Assembly: GCA_003280995.1 (NCBI GenBank)
Contig: QCDG01000015.1
Coordinates: 1-37,090 of the forward strand
DNA: 37,090 bases
From: Prochlorococcus sp. AG-355-A09
GTDB lineage: Bacteria; Cyanobacteriota; Cyanobacteriia; PCC-6307; Cyanobiaceae
Reading direction: 5' to 3'
Shown here in pieces: positions 26,289-34,974 of the stretch. The number at the start of each line of letters is the position of its first letter. Positions within the stretch are counted from its first letter, which is position 1. Position numbers and translations under genes: made by a program. The notes beneath the pieces were generated by a model. That model was not told the DNA's origin. It saw nothing but the letters and a program-made list of their open reading frames with translations, and made no database searches.

Positions 26289-27707
26289 ATGTCCAAGGCA
26301 CATTTTGGTTTAGTAGGTCTTGGTGTTATGGGCGAAAATTTAGTTCTTAACGCAGAGAGAAATGGATTTTCTAGTGTAGTTTTTAATAGAACTTACTCAA
26401 AAACTGAAGAATTCTTACAGGGTCGAGGCCTTGGGAAGAATATAGAAGGAGCTGAAACCCTTCAGGAATTTGTTAATAAGTTAGAGAGACCTAGAAGAAT
26501 TCTCATGATGGTTAAAGCTGGGCCAGCAACAGATGCTGTCATTGATAATATTTCTGGATATCTCGAGGAAGGAGATTTATTAATAGATGGCGGTAACTCT
26601 CAATTTAAAGATACAGAAAGAAGGGTAAATACTCTTGAAAGTAAAAGTTTTGGATACATTGGAATGGGAGTCTCTGGGGGTGCTAAAGGGGCTCTAGAGG
26701 GTCCAAGCATGATGCCCGGTGGTACTAAGGCTTCATATGATGCAATAGAGAGCTTACTAACAAAAATGGCTGCCAAAGTTGAAGACGGACCATGTGTTGC
26801 ATATGTTGGCCCAGGCGGCTCAGGTCATTTTGTAAAAACTGTTCATAACGGAATTGAATATGGAATTGAACAAATACTTGCAGAAGCTTATGACCTTATG
26901 AAGAGAGTCAAAGGTATGAATGGAGAGCAGATGTCAGAGGTATTTGGTATTTGGAATAATACTGATGAATTAGCTTCTTATCTTGTTGAGATAACAGAGA
27001 TTTGTCTAAATACAAAAGATGATATAACTGGAGATGATGTCGTGGAAAAAATATTAGATAAAGCTGGCCAGAAAGGGACAGGTTTATGGACTGTTGTGAG
27101 TGCTCTAGAACTGGGGGTATCAGTCCCAACTATTTATGCATCTTTAAATGCAAGAGTAATGAGTTCTTTAAAAGAGCAACGTAGTGAGATTGAAAAAACT
27201 ATTCCATCTAAAGAGATAGAGGATTTTGATTTAGGAAATGTATCAGATGGAATGAAACCTTTATTTGATGCTGTAGTCCTTGCCACAATTGCTAGCTATG
27301 CCCAAGGTATGGATATTTTAAGAGAAGCATCTGCAGTATATAACTATGGTTTGAATATGCCGTCAATTGCACAAATATGGAAAGGTGGTTGCATAATTAG
27401 ATCAAAATTATTAAGTAAAATTCAAGATGCTTATAACAAAGATCCTGATCTAAAAAATTTAATTTTTGATGATTGGTTTAATAATGAAATTGCGACAAGA
27501 TTAGATAACTTAGCTAAGGTAGTTTCTCTATCCACAAAGGCAGGTATACCAGTCCCATGTTTATCCAGTACTTTAGATTATTTGAATAGTTATAGAACCA
27601 ATAGACTTCCTCAGAATCTTGTGCAGGCAATGAGAGACTGTTTTGGCTCTCATACATATGAAAGAATTGATAGGGAAGGTAGTTTTCATACTGAATGGAT
27701 GAAATGA
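26289..27707 (+). CDS. gnd: 6-phosphogluconate dehydrogenase (decarboxylating)
   Basis: NADP-dependent oxidative decarboxylation of 6-phosphogluconate to ribulose 5-phosphate. 472 aa, standard. Rossmann motif GLGVMG is at 10-15, the NADP-selecting NRT at 33-35, GGNSQFKDTERR at 101-112. Active-site residues Lys183, Asn187 and Glu190 lie in KTVHNGIEYG. All are intact. ATG 26289. The stop overlaps the start of pgl as ATGA, so the two OPP-pathway enzymes are translationally coupled. The product feeds rpe, located 4 kb upstream. Confidence 0.98.
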   Translation: MSKAHFGLVGLGVMGENLVLNAERNGFSSVVFNRTYSKTEEFLQGRGLGKNIEGAETLQEFVNKLERPRRILMMVKAGPATDAVIDNISGYLEEGDLLIDGGNSQFKDTERRVNTLESKSFGYIGMGVSGGAKGALEGPSMMPGGTKASYDAIESLLTKMAAKVEDGPCVAYVGPGGSGHFVKTVHNGIEYGIEQILAEAYDLMKRVKGMNGEQMSEVFGIWNNTDELASYLVEITEICLNTKDDITGDDVVEKILDKAGQKGTGLWTVVSALELGVSVPTIYASLNARVMSSLKEQRSEIEKTIPSKEIEDFDLGNVSDGMKPLFDAVVLATIASYAQGMDILREASAVYNYGLNMPSIAQIWKGGCIIRSKLLSKIQDAYNKDPDLKNLIFDDWFNNEIATRLDNLAKVVSLSTKAGIPVPCLSSTLDYLNSYRTNRLPQNLVQAMRDCFGSHTYERIDREGSFHTEWMK

Positions 27708-28432
27708 TTGAAAAGGTTAAAAATGGATATACACTTAACATTTACAAAGACAAGTTAGAGCTATCTACAGCGGTTTATAAGTTTATTGAAAGTCACATTA
27801 TTCATATTTTAAAAAAGAAAGACAGGTTCAAATTTTGTGTAAGTGGAGGTTCAACTCCTAAATCTGTCTATAAGCTTTTATCAAAAAGTGATATTAGATG
27901 GGATATGGTTGATGTCTTTTTAGGAGATGAAAGATGTGTTGATCCAAATTCAGAATTAAGTAACTCGTTAATGTTGAAGAATTCATTGTTAACTAACTTT
28001 GGATCTAAAGCTTTTTTCTATGAAATTTTCAATGATTTAAATGCTGATGATGAAACTACAAAAAATCAATTTATTTCTAAATTATTTGAAAAATGCGGAT
28101 CTAACCCTCCAACCTTTGATTTAACATTATTAGGTCTTGGAGACGATGGTCATACAGCCTCACTATTCCCTTATCAAGAAAATAATAATGTAGATGATTT
28201 TGTTATTTTTAATGAAGGCAAAGGATTAAAAAGAATTTCATTAACTCCAAAGGTCCTTTCAGCCTCTTCAAAGATATTATTTTTGGTTAGTGGAGCTTCT
28301 AAAAGAATTGCTCTTGAGAGGTTATTAGATGAAAAAGAGCCACCAGATAGAACACCCTCAAAATTAATAAAATCTATTAACCAAATTTCCATATTTTGTG
28401 ATCAGGAATCAGCAAAAGAATTAGAAATTTAG
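27704..28432 (+). CDS. pgl: 6-phosphogluconolactonase
   Basis: Hydrolyses 6-phosphoglucono-lactone to 6-phosphogluconate, the step before gnd. About 242 aa. SGGSTPKSVYK is at 47-57, LGDERCV at 73-79 and LLGLGDDGHTASLFP at about 142-156, the three signature regions of the Pgl/SOL/NagB-like family. I chose ATG 27704 because it forms the ATGA overlap with the gnd stop; ATG 27695, three codons upstream in frame, is an equally possible start. The family was once called DevB in cyanobacteria, unrelated to the exporter subunit above. zwf and opcA are not in this window. Confidence 0.93.
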   Translation: MIEKVKNGYTLNIYKDKLELSTAVYKFIESHIIHILKKKDRFKFCVSGGSTPKSVYKLLSKSDIRWDMVDVFLGDERCVDPNSELSNSLMLKNSLLTNFGSKAFFYEIFNDLNADDETTKNQFISKLFEKCGSNPPTFDLTLLGLGDDGHTASLFPYQENNNVDDFVIFNEGKGLKRISLTPKVLSASSKILFLVSGASKRIALERLLDEKEPPDRTPSKLIKSINQISIFCDQESAKELEI

Positions 28433-28462
28433 TTAGAGTCTATTAATAATTTAAATTATTTA

Positions 28463-29011
28463 ATGAGTAAGAAAAAATTTTTATTTCAGAAAAAGGAGTT
28501 TGATGGTTGGAAAACATTAAATGATACTGTTATGGGCGGGTCAAGTTCAGCTTTTTGTGAAATTTCAAATTCTGGTTTGATATTGAAAGGCAATATTGTC
28601 GAGAAAGCAGGAGGATTTGTTAGTTGTAGATCACCTATTTATAAACCCTCTTTAAACGTAATTGAATATTCATCCTTTGAATTAAATATTGATGGACAAG
28701 GAAGAACTTTTAAATTTGCTGTTGCTTGTGAAGATGATCTACTAGGACTAACCGAATTTATTCCGGGTGGACTTAGATGGATTAAATCATTCCCAACAAA
28801 AAAATTTGGGACAACAAATGTTCAAATTCCTTTTAGTGAGTTAAAACCTTCAGTAAGAGCTAATAAAGTACGTTTTCCATTTAAATTCAAGCCATCTAAA
28901 ATTAAAAGATTGCAACTACTACATTCTAAGTTCGGTGATGATGGATTACTTAATAATGAGTTTAAACAGGGTTCAATAAAAGTTTTAATTAAATCAATAA
29001 GTGTTATTTGA
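28463..29011 (+). CDS. CIA30 family protein (complex I intermediate-associated protein 30-like)
   Basis: 182-aa protein with the CIA30/NDUFAF1-like jelly-roll fold. The family start is visible as DGWKTLNDTVMGGSSSAF at about 14-31, followed by LKGNIVEKAGGFVSCRSP at about 42-59, and a C-terminal RLQLLHSKFG segment. The mitochondrial relative helps assemble complex I; a role in NDH-1 or another complex in cyanobacteria is not established. No signal peptide is seen. ATG start at 28463, 30 bp after pgl. Its stop overlaps the start of the next gene by 11 bp, suggesting coupling. Confidence 0.85.
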   Translation: MSKKKFLFQKKEFDGWKTLNDTVMGGSSSAFCEISNSGLILKGNIVEKAGGFVSCRSPIYKPSLNVIEYSSFELNIDGQGRTFKFAVACEDDLLGLTEFIPGGLRWIKSFPTKKFGTTNVQIPFSELKPSVRANKVRFPFKFKPSKIKRLQLLHSKFGDDGLLNNEFKQGSIKVLIKSISVI

Positions 29012-29387
29012 AAATCCACCCAAAAATATAGAGAGCTTAATCGCCAAGTCAGCAGATTTAACAAATAAACCTTTTGTTCATTCTGTAGTAAAAATAAATG
29101 GTGAATACGAATTCGAAGATGAAAATATTGATTTAACAGTTAATATCTTATGTCGAGATAAAGAAGGGAAAAGATTAGAAATTTATGATCTTGAATTAGA
29201 ACTTTTTAAATCAAATAAAGAGTTAGTTTTAGTTATCTCTAAGCTTAATTTTCCTGATGAACCAATATTGTGGTGTGGAGTTAAAACATTGTGGATGAAT
29301 AGCAATAATGGAAAAAAATGCAACTCACCAAAATACAGCGCTAGATTGGAAAACTTAGCAAATAGGATAAAAAGCTTTATTGATTAA
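29001..29387 (+). CDS. Unrecognised protein coupled to the CIA30-family gene
   Basis: 128 aa, beginning at GTG 29001 inside the end of the CIA30 gene. The sequence is soluble and mixed alpha/beta in appearance. Notable are VNILCRDKEGKRLEIYDLEL (about residues 47-66) and the Trp-containing WCGVKTLW (about 91-98). No signal peptide or known catalytic motif is visible. A basic C-terminal helix ends in RIKSFID. It converges with ilvD across 21 bp. I do not recognise a family, though the gene looks real from its length, coupling and lack of a better frame on either strand. Confidence 0.7.
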   Translation: MLFENPPKNIESLIAKSADLTNKPFVHSVVKINGEYEFEDENIDLTVNILCRDKEGKRLEIYDLELELFKSNKELVLVISKLNFPDEPILWCGVKTLWMNSNNGKKCNSPKYSARLENLANRIKSFID

Positions 29388-29408
29388 GAAAATATACTTT
29401 GAGCTGAT

Positions 29409-31082
29409 CTATAAATCAGTAACAGCCCCTAAACTTGATGTACTTACGATTTTCGAATATTTTGAAAGTATTCCTCTTTTGTATTTTGGTGTAGGCTTTA
29501 CCCAATCTTTTTTTCTTTTTTCTAATTCTTCGTCAGATAAATTAACTTCAATTAATTGTTTTACAGCATCTACAGTAATTAAATCACCTTCTTTTATTAG
29601 AGCAATATTTCCGCCAACAGCAGCCTCTGGAGCTATGTGGCCCACAACAAGACCATAAGTACCACCACTAAATCTGCCATCGGTAATTAAAGCTACCTTC
29701 TCCCCGAGTCCTTGACCAACAATTGCAGATGTAGGAGCTAGCATCTCTCTCATACCTGGTCCTCCTACAGGACCTTCGTTTCTAATAACAACAACATCGC
29801 CAGCCTTGATATCATTATTTAATATCGATTTTAAACAATCCTCTTCACTTTCAAAAATCTTTGCTGGACCTGTTAATACAGGGTTTTTTACTCCGCTAAT
29901 TTTGGCTACAGAACCTTCGCTCGCTAAGTTACCTTTTAATATTGCTAGGTGTCCTTTTTTATAAAGAGGGTTATCTATGTCTCTTATGACATTTTGATTT
30001 GTTGGAGGCTTATCTGGAATATTCTGTAAGTATTCTGAGATGGTTTTGCCTTCAATGTTTTTACAATCGCCATGTATTAATCCTGCATTCAAAAGTATTT
30101 TCATTACTTGTGGAATCCCACCTGCCTTATGAAGATCCACCGTCACATATTTACCACTCGGTTTAAGGTCACAAATAACGGGTACTTTTTGTCTGATTCT
30201 CTCAAAATCATTAATGTTGATTTCTATTCCTGCAGTATTCGCAATAGCTAAGATGTGCAAGACCGCATTTGTTGATCCACCAATTGCCATAATTACTGAT
30301 ATTGCATTTTCAAATGCTTTCTTTGTCATTAGATCTAGAGGTCTTATATCTTTTTCTATTGCAGAGACCAATATCTCAGCACTTTTATCTGCACTTAGTT
30401 CTTTTTCAAGATCTTCAGCAGCCATAGTAGAACTATGAGGAAGACTTAACCCTAATACTTCAATAACCGCAGACATTGTATTAGCTGTAAACATCCCTCC
30501 ACAGCTACCGGCACCGGGAATACAATTTTTCTCAACTTGGATTAGCCTTTCTTCATTAATTTTGCCTGATGTTAATTGTCCAACAGCTTCAAATGCACTA
30601 ACAACAGTAAGATCTTCTCCATGCAATTTTCCAGGCTTTATTGTCCCTCCATAAATGAAAATTGATGGAATATTCATTCTTGCAATCGCAATCATGGCAC
30701 CCGGCATATTTTTGTCACATCCACCGATAGCAAGTACTCCATCCATACTTTGAGCATTGCATGCTGTTTCAATGGAATCAGCAATAACTTCTCTTGAAAC
30801 TAGGGAATATTTCATGCCCTCTGTTCCCATAGAAATGCCATCACTTACTGTTATCGTCCCAAACATTTGAGGCATTGCGCCGGATCTTTTTATTGACTCT
30901 TCAGCTTTTAGAGCTAACTTATTTAAACCCATATTGCATGGTGTTATGGTGCTGTATCCATTTGCAACTCCAATAATAGGTTTATTAAAATCTTCATCAT
31001 TAAATCCAACAGCTCTTAACATTGATCTGTTAGGAGATCTTTGCACACCTTGGGTTATTGCAGATGATCTGAGTTTATTCAT
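29409..31082 (-). CDS. ilvD: Dihydroxy-acid dehydratase
   Basis: Dehydrates 2,3-dihydroxy-isovalerate and its homologue in branched-chain amino acid synthesis; Fe-S enzyme. I chose ATG 31082 (557 aa, [12 protein letters not shown]), because the upstream extension to 31124 has no conserved sequence and would overlap the preceding gene. Cluster ligands Cys49 (TPCNMG), Cys122 (GGCDKNMPG) and Cys194 (GSCGGMFT) are present, the spacing of [2Fe-2S] type enzymes, with Lys124 as the likely carbamylated lysine. C-terminal [19 protein letters not shown] is intact. It is the last gene of a minus-strand run with the membrane coiled-coil protein 22 bp upstream. Confidence 0.97.
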   Translation of the reverse strand: MNKLRSSAITQGVQRSPNRSMLRAVGFNDEDFNKPIIGVANGYSTITPCNMGLNKLALKAEESIKRSGAMPQMFGTITVSDGISMGTEGMKYSLVSREVIADSIETACNAQSMDGVLAIGGCDKNMPGAMIAIARMNIPSIFIYGGTIKPGKLHGEDLTVVSAFEAVGQLTSGKINEERLIQVEKNCIPGAGSCGGMFTANTMSAVIEVLGLSLPHSSTMAAEDLEKELSADKSAEILVSAIEKDIRPLDLMTKKAFENAISVIMAIGGSTNAVLHILAIANTAGIEININDFERIRQKVPVICDLKPSGKYVTVDLHKAGGIPQVMKILLNAGLIHGDCKNIEGKTISEYLQNIPDKPPTNQNVIRDIDNPLYKKGHLAILKGNLASEGSVAKISGVKNPVLTGPAKIFESEEDCLKSILNNDIKAGDVVVIRNEGPVGGPGMREMLAPTSAIVGQGLGEKVALITDGRFSGGTYGLVVGHIAPEAAVGGNIALIKEGDLITVDAVKQLIEVNLSDEELEKRKKDWVKPTPKYKRGILSKYSKIVSTSSLGAVTDL

Positions 31083-31104
31083 ATTCTTTGTGTTCCTTTT
31101 TATT

Positions 31105-31395
31105 CTATTGCCCCAACTCTTCAAGTTGCTTCCTTACATCAGCAATTGCAGAATTAAGTTGCTCAACTTTCTTCTCCAGATTTTCTCCTTCAACTTCATT
31201 TATATTTTCATTTGAATCAATCGCTTCTGAGCCGTCTTGAATTCTGGAGGAATACATCATTGCTTTTTGTTTTTTTTCCTCCTTTCTTTTGTCTGCTTCG
31301 GATATTAACCACCAAGCTAGACCTGCTGCTCCAATAAAAGCACCGCTTATTAATGATAAAAGATTATTTGAAGACGAATCTCTGTATTCAGACAT
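31105..31395 (-). CDS. Small membrane-anchored coiled-coil protein, unknown function
   Basis: 96 aa. One membrane segment at residues 12-32 ([20 protein letters not shown]), then a very charged stretch [14 protein letters not shown], an acidic linker, and a C-terminal heptad-like coiled coil at about 69-95 ([20 protein letters not shown]). This suggests a membrane-tethered oligomer or scaffold. ATG at 31395. It lies between the UPP-like gene (29 bp) and ilvD (22 bp), same strand. I do not recognise a named family. Confidence 0.75.
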   Translation of the reverse strand: MSEYRDSSSNNLLSLISGAFIGAAGLAWWLISEADKRKEEKKQKAMMYSSRIQDGSEAIDSNENINEVEGENLEKKVEQLNSAIADVRKQLEELGQ

Positions 31396-31424
31396 TGGTA
31401 AAAAACTTACTCCTATATTCTATA

Positions 31425-32042
31425 TTAGTTCTTATCTTGAAATATAGTACTTAAACGCGATAGAGGACTCCCAATACCCGGTACTAATAATTTTGTTATT
31501 TCGTCTTCCTCATCTATGCAAGAAGTGTAAATTACCTGATTAGGGAATAATTTCGCAATTTCATTTAATCCTTTATTTGAGCAGATAGCAGTTATTAAAA
31601 GAATCCTATTTGAATTAACACCTAATTCCTTTAATTTAATCAAAGTTTCTAATGTTGCTGATTTTGTTGTTATTTGTTCTGAATAAAATATAACTCCTTC
31701 ATTTGATTCAATAGTTTTAGGAAGTTCTCCTAATGAGAGGGTTGAATTAGGAATTACTTCTTTAGATCCAAACCAAAGAGATAATCCTTCGGGCAACATT
31801 GCGAGCACTTTTATTGGATAATCATTATTAATAAAGAATCCATCTGCGTCTCCATTATCAGTATTTACTATTTCTTTTTTATATGGCAGCCAATTACGTA
31901 ATGCTTCATATGTAAGCCATTTCCCTAATTGCTCATATCCTGTTGAGTACAAAATATTTGGAGTATTTTTTTCTCGTAATATTGAAAGCCAATGTTTTAT
32001 TAATGGATGAGGAGGAACAATAACCTTTAGTGACATTGCCAT
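31425..32042 (-). CDS. upp: Uracil phosphoribosyltransferase-like protein with altered PRPP site
   Basis: 205 aa. The fold-level match to UPP is clear: PPHPLIKHWLSILRE at 10-24 and LTYEALRNWLP at 43-53 align with the usual N-terminus, and VPGIGSPLSRLSTIF at 187-201 with the C-terminus. The PRPP-binding loop, normally DPMLATGG(S/T), is replaced by FYSEQITTKSAT at 119-130. The uracil-binding end normally GDAGDR is GSPLSR. The usual UMP-forming activity is therefore doubtful, and it may be a regulator or have another substrate; this is inference. Start could be Met1 or Met3. Divergent from the pentapeptide-repeat gene over 63 bp. Confidence 0.8.
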   Translation of the reverse strand: MAMSLKVIVPPHPLIKHWLSILREKNTPNILYSTGYEQLGKWLTYEALRNWLPYKKEIVNTDNGDADGFFINNDYPIKVLAMLPEGLSLWFGSKEVIPNSTLSLGELPKTIESNEGVIFYSEQITTKSATLETLIKLKELGVNSNRILLITAICSNKGLNEIAKLFPNQVIYTSCIDEEDEITKLLVPGIGSPLSRLSTIFQDKN

Positions 32043-32105
32043 ATATTTTCCTTTAAGATACTCTTACAAACTTTAAATACTTAAGTTCTAAAATACAGTC
32101 TTATT

Positions 32106-32618
32106 ATGATTAAATCAATTGTTTTCCCCTCACTAAAGAATGCATTAATTACATTGTTATTCGTTGGGATTTTATTTTTTAATTCTGTAAATTCTGCATG
32201 GGCTAAAAGACCTCCTGAGATTAGAAACCAGCAAGACCTTAATTTAGAGCCAGATATGCATGGTCAAGACTTAAGCGGTAACGAATACGTTAAGTTTGAT
32301 TTGAATGGGTTTAATTTCAGTGAAAGTAATTTAGAAGGGGCGGTGTTCAATAATAGTAAATTGCAAAACTCAAAGTTTACTGGAGCAAATTTAAGAGATG
32401 CACTAGCTTATGCAACAGACTTTACAGATGCTGATCTTTCTGATGTTAATTTTACTAATGCTTTATTAATGGAGAGTAATTTTGAAGGCGCAAAAATAGA
32501 TGGTGCAGATTTTACTGATGCTGTTCTAAGTCGTACACAACAAAAACAATTATGTGCGATTGCTAATGGCACAAATAGTTCTACAGGAGAGAGTACAGAA
32601 TATAGCTTAGGTTGTTAA
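32106..32618 (+). CDS. Exported pentapeptide-repeat protein, likely thylakoid lumen
   Basis: 170 aa. A signal peptide covers residues 1-33 (hydrophobic 12-26, cleavage after SAWA). Residues 50-140 are pentapeptide repeats of the A(D/N)LXX type, such as GANLRDALAYATDFTDADLS and GADFTDAVL, forming a right-handed quadrilateral beta-helix. The C-terminus has Cys150 and Cys170 flanking a NGTNSSTGEST loop, probably a disulfide, as in thylakoid lumenal TL17/TL20-type proteins. Function of that group is not settled. ATG 32106. The CobW gene follows 9 bp downstream. Confidence 0.88.
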   Translation: MIKSIVFPSLKNALITLLFVGILFFNSVNSAWAKRPPEIRNQQDLNLEPDMHGQDLSGNEYVKFDLNGFNFSESNLEGAVFNNSKLQNSKFTGANLRDALAYATDFTDADLSDVNFTNALLMESNFEGAKIDGADFTDAVLSRTQQKQLCAIANGTNSSTGESTEYSLGC

Positions 32619-32627
32619 TAATCAAAG

Positions 32628-33692
32628 ATGAAAAAAAAAATTCCAGTTATTGTTGTTTCGGGATTTCTTGGTTCAGGTAAAACAACTTTTCTAAGATATC
32701 TACTAAAAGAGAGTAATAAAAAATTTGGTTTAATAATTAATGAATTTGGTGATGTTGGAATTGACGGTGATTTGATTAAAAGTTGTGATAAATGTGATGA
32801 ATCTGAAGACGACTGCGTTATCGAATTAAACAATGGATGCTTATGTTGTACTGTTCAAGATGACTTTGTTCCATCAATAAAAGCTCTCCTAGAATTTAAT
32901 CCTCTTATCGAATCAATAATTATCGAAACAAGTGGGTTGGCACTACCAATTCCCTTAATTCAAGCACTTAACTGGCCTGAGATTAGGTCTTCCATCTACC
33001 TTGATGTTGTTGTTGGTATCGTTAATGGAGAATCAATGCTAAATGGGTCACCAATTAATGATTTAAATAAAATAACAAAACAATATAACGAAACAGATAA
33101 AATTGATCATAACGCCACTATAGATGAACTTTTTGAGGAGCAACTAGAAGTTTCTGATATCGTTTTAGTCTCTAGATCAGATATCTTAAATGATGATCAG
33201 TTTGACGTTGTAAAAAATAAAATTCAAGGAAGTCTAAATTCATCTACACCAGTCCTTAAATCCAGGAATGGCAAAATTGATTTAAATTATCTATTTGATT
33301 TTAATTTTAAAAAAGAGACTTATAAAGAATTTTTAACGGAAGAACATGACCATAATCATGTTGAGCTTGTAACAGATTCATTTAAATTAAATTATTTCCT
33401 TGAAAAAAATGACTTTGAAAAGGAGATGTCAAAAATCTTGGATGAATTAAACATTCTTCGTATAAAAGGACGTATTTGGATACCAAACAAATCATTGCCT
33501 TTACAAATACAAATTGTTGGAAAGAAAATTAATACTTGGTTTGAAGAAGCTCCAGACAATTGTTGGAGACCAAATGATAATGCTGGGCTTGAATTAGTAA
33601 TAATTTCCTTTGATGAAAAATCTATACAAACTTTCAATAAAAAAATTAAAGAGAAATTTAAGATTTTAAGTGACCCAAAAATAGCAATTTGA
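32628..33692 (+). CDS. CobW/COG0523 family metal-chaperone GTPase
   Basis: 354 aa, G3E GTPase family thought to deliver Zn or Co to client enzymes. Walker A GFLGSGKT is at 12-19, EFGDVGID at 39-46, and the metal motif GCLCC at 70-74. SRSD stands where NKxD is typical. A His-rich EEHDHNH is near 241-247. The C-terminal domain has RIKGRIWIPNKS and the WR near FEEAPDNCWRPN. The extra Cys pair CDKCDESEDDC at 53-63 could add a metal site. ATG at 32628 is followed by a run of nine A's. No Zur box is recognised. Gap to the next gene is 46 bp. Confidence 0.9.
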   Translation: MKKKIPVIVVSGFLGSGKTTFLRYLLKESNKKFGLIINEFGDVGIDGDLIKSCDKCDESEDDCVIELNNGCLCCTVQDDFVPSIKALLEFNPLIESIIIETSGLALPIPLIQALNWPEIRSSIYLDVVVGIVNGESMLNGSPINDLNKITKQYNETDKIDHNATIDELFEEQLEVSDIVLVSRSDILNDDQFDVVKNKIQGSLNSSTPVLKSRNGKIDLNYLFDFNFKKETYKEFLTEEHDHNHVELVTDSFKLNYFLEKNDFEKEMSKILDELNILRIKGRIWIPNKSLPLQIQIVGKKINTWFEEAPDNCWRPNDNAGLELVIISFDEKSIQTFNKKIKEKFKILSDPKIAI

Positions 33693-33738
33693 CTTTATAG
33701 TTACTTGTCGGGAAACTTACTACAGTAGACAGCCCAAG

Positions 33739-33903
33739 ATGGAAAATTCAAAAATTGCTTTAAAACAAATAATCTCTAACGAAGTTTCTTCAATTGATAA
33801 AATAAAATGTTCAAAATGTGGAGGGTCAGGAAATTTTAAAACACCTGAAAATTCGAGAAAAACTTGTTTAGTTTGTTTTGGTAGAGGCTACATAGACATT
33901 TAA
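33739..33903 (+). CDS. Mini protein with two DnaJ-type CxxCxGxG zinc motifs
   Basis: 54 aa starting ATG 33739. It has Cys24 and Cys27 in CSKCGGSG and Cys43 and Cys46 in CLVCFGRG, two CxxCxGxG units as in one zinc centre of DnaJ. The first 20 residues are an amphipathic helix. No J-domain or DnaJ beta-sheet is present, so it is not a chaperone on its own. Similar tiny proteins in plants and cyanobacteria are linked to photosystem or chloroplast quality control; this assignment is tentative. It sits 46 bp after the CobW metal-chaperone gene, suggesting a zinc link. Confidence 0.8.
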   Translation: MENSKIALKQIISNEVSSIDKIKCSKCGGSGNFKTPENSRKTCLVCFGRGYIDI

Positions 33904-33914
33904 AAACTCAGAAA

Positions 33915-33924
33915 ACCTTAAGGT
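33915..33924. repeat. Perfect 10-bp palindrome in the gap before purS
   Basis: ACCTTAAGGT is fully self-complementary. It lies 11 bp after the mini zinc-finger stop and about 80 bp before the purS start. It may be a protein-binding dyad, but a 10-bp palindrome in AT-rich DNA can occur by chance. Confidence 0.25.
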
Positions 33925-34002
33925 AAAAAAATATTTGTTTATTAATCAATAGTACTTTTTATTAAAATTTAAACTAATCTTCTAGTAGAAATTAATTTTT
34001 AA

Positions 34003-34257
34003 TTGGACCAATTTGCTGTAAAAGTTTTTGTAAGACTAAGACCCTCAGTTTTAGATCCAGCAGGGGAAGCTACTAAATCTGCTTCTATAAAACTTGGAGC
34101 CGAGGGAATAAAATCATTACGTATAGGAAAAATGATTGAGGTGAAAATAGAAGGTAATGGTGAAAACGAAGTAAGAGAAAAAATTGATTTATTGTGTGAT
34201 AGGTTATTCGCAAATACTGTTATTGAAGATTACGAGTATTCACTAGAAAAATTATAA
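34003..34257 (+). CDS. purS: Phosphoribosylformylglycinamidine synthase subunit PurS
   Basis: 84-aa structural subunit joining PurQ and PurL in the small-subunit type FGAM synthase, which converts FGAR to FGAM in purine synthesis. Sequence [20 protein letters not shown] (residues 5-24) and VRIGKM-like [14 protein letters not shown] match PurS. Starts at TTG 34003; nothing closer fits the family. One base separates its stop (34257) from the purQ ATG, so the two are coupled. purL is not in this window. Confidence 0.93.
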   Translation: MDQFAVKVFVRLRPSVLDPAGEATKSASIKLGAEGIKSLRIGKMIEVKIEGNGENEVREKIDLLCDRLFANTVIEDYEYSLEKL

Positions 34258-34258
34258 G

Positions 34259-34924
34259 ATGGATAATTTTACTGTAGGAGTTGTTGTCTTCCCTGGTTCT
34301 AATTGTGATCGTGATGTTTCATGGGCATTGGAAGGTTGTCTAGACATAAGAACAAAATACTTGTGGCATGAGTCTTCAGATTTAAGTGATGTAGATGCAA
34401 TAGTTTTACCTGGAGGATTTAGCTATGGTGATTATTTGAGATGCGGAGCAATTGCGAGATTCTCTCCATTAATAAATGCCTTGGATGAGTTTGTTAAAAG
34501 CGGGAAAAGAGTTTTAGGAATTTGTAATGGGTTTCAAATTTTGACAGAATCAGGCTTTTTGCCTGGTGCCCTTACTGCAAATAAAAATCTTAATTTCATC
34601 TGTGATGATGTTGAACTTGATATCATTTCTTCAAAAGGAGGTTGGTTTAATAATGGAGGTGAAAAACAAACTATTAAGTTGCCAATAGCGCATGGGGAAG
34701 GAAGATATCATTGTGATTCTGATACTTTAAAAAAACTTGTAGATAATGAATTGATCGCTTTGAGATATAAAAATAATCCTAATGGATCCTCATTCGATAT
34801 TGCAGGCATAACTAATGAAAAGGGAAATGTTCTAGGTTTAATGCCTCATCCAGAGCGTGCATGTGACGAGACAATTGGTGGGACTGATGGTCTCTTTACA
34901 TTAAAATCATTAATATTGAAATAA
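34259..34924 (+). CDS. purQ: FGAM synthase glutaminase subunit PurQ
   Basis: Class I glutamine amidotransferase subunit, 221 aa, supplying ammonia to PurL. Catalytic Cys89 is in LGICNGFQ; His197 and Glu199 are in MPHPER. The oxyanion loop [16 protein letters not shown] is at 51-66. Catalytic triad is complete. ATG 34259. A strong hairpin with flanking A and T runs follows and can terminate it. Confidence 0.97.
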   Translation: MDNFTVGVVVFPGSNCDRDVSWALEGCLDIRTKYLWHESSDLSDVDAIVLPGGFSYGDYLRCGAIARFSPLINALDEFVKSGKRVLGICNGFQILTESGFLPGALTANKNLNFICDDVELDIISSKGGWFNNGGEKQTIKLPIAHGEGRYHCDSDTLKKLVDNELIALRYKNNPNGSSFDIAGITNEKGNVLGLMPHPERACDETIGGTDGLFTLKSLILK

Positions 34925-34956
34925 AAAAGACCCCCAATTTTGGAGGTCTTTTTTTT
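34923..34956. terminator. Bidirectional intrinsic terminator shared by purQ and fba
   Basis: AAAAAAGACC pairs with GGTCTTTTTT, continued by CC/GG pairs after one mismatch, around the loop AATTTT. A run of A on the left and T on the right means it reads as a Rho-independent terminator on both strands. It sits in the 50-bp gap between convergent purQ and fba. Confidence 0.85.
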
Positions 34957-34974
34957 ATTTAATTTGGGAAGAAA

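Noticed and set aside
27704..28432. Calling the lactonase gene devB
   Set aside because: Older cyanobacterial annotation uses that name, but the sequence is a Pgl/SOL-family lactonase, and devB belongs to the exporter subunit at 1295-2209.
29380..29658. Plus-strand frame opposite the ilvD 3' end
   Set aside because: It is complementary to conserved IlvD coding sequence and shows no recognisable protein features.
31083..31124. Longer ilvD N-terminus starting at 31124
   Set aside because: The extra 14 residues ([14 protein letters not shown]) are not typical of IlvD and would overlap the upstream gene; [12 protein letters not shown] at 31082 gives the usual 557 aa.
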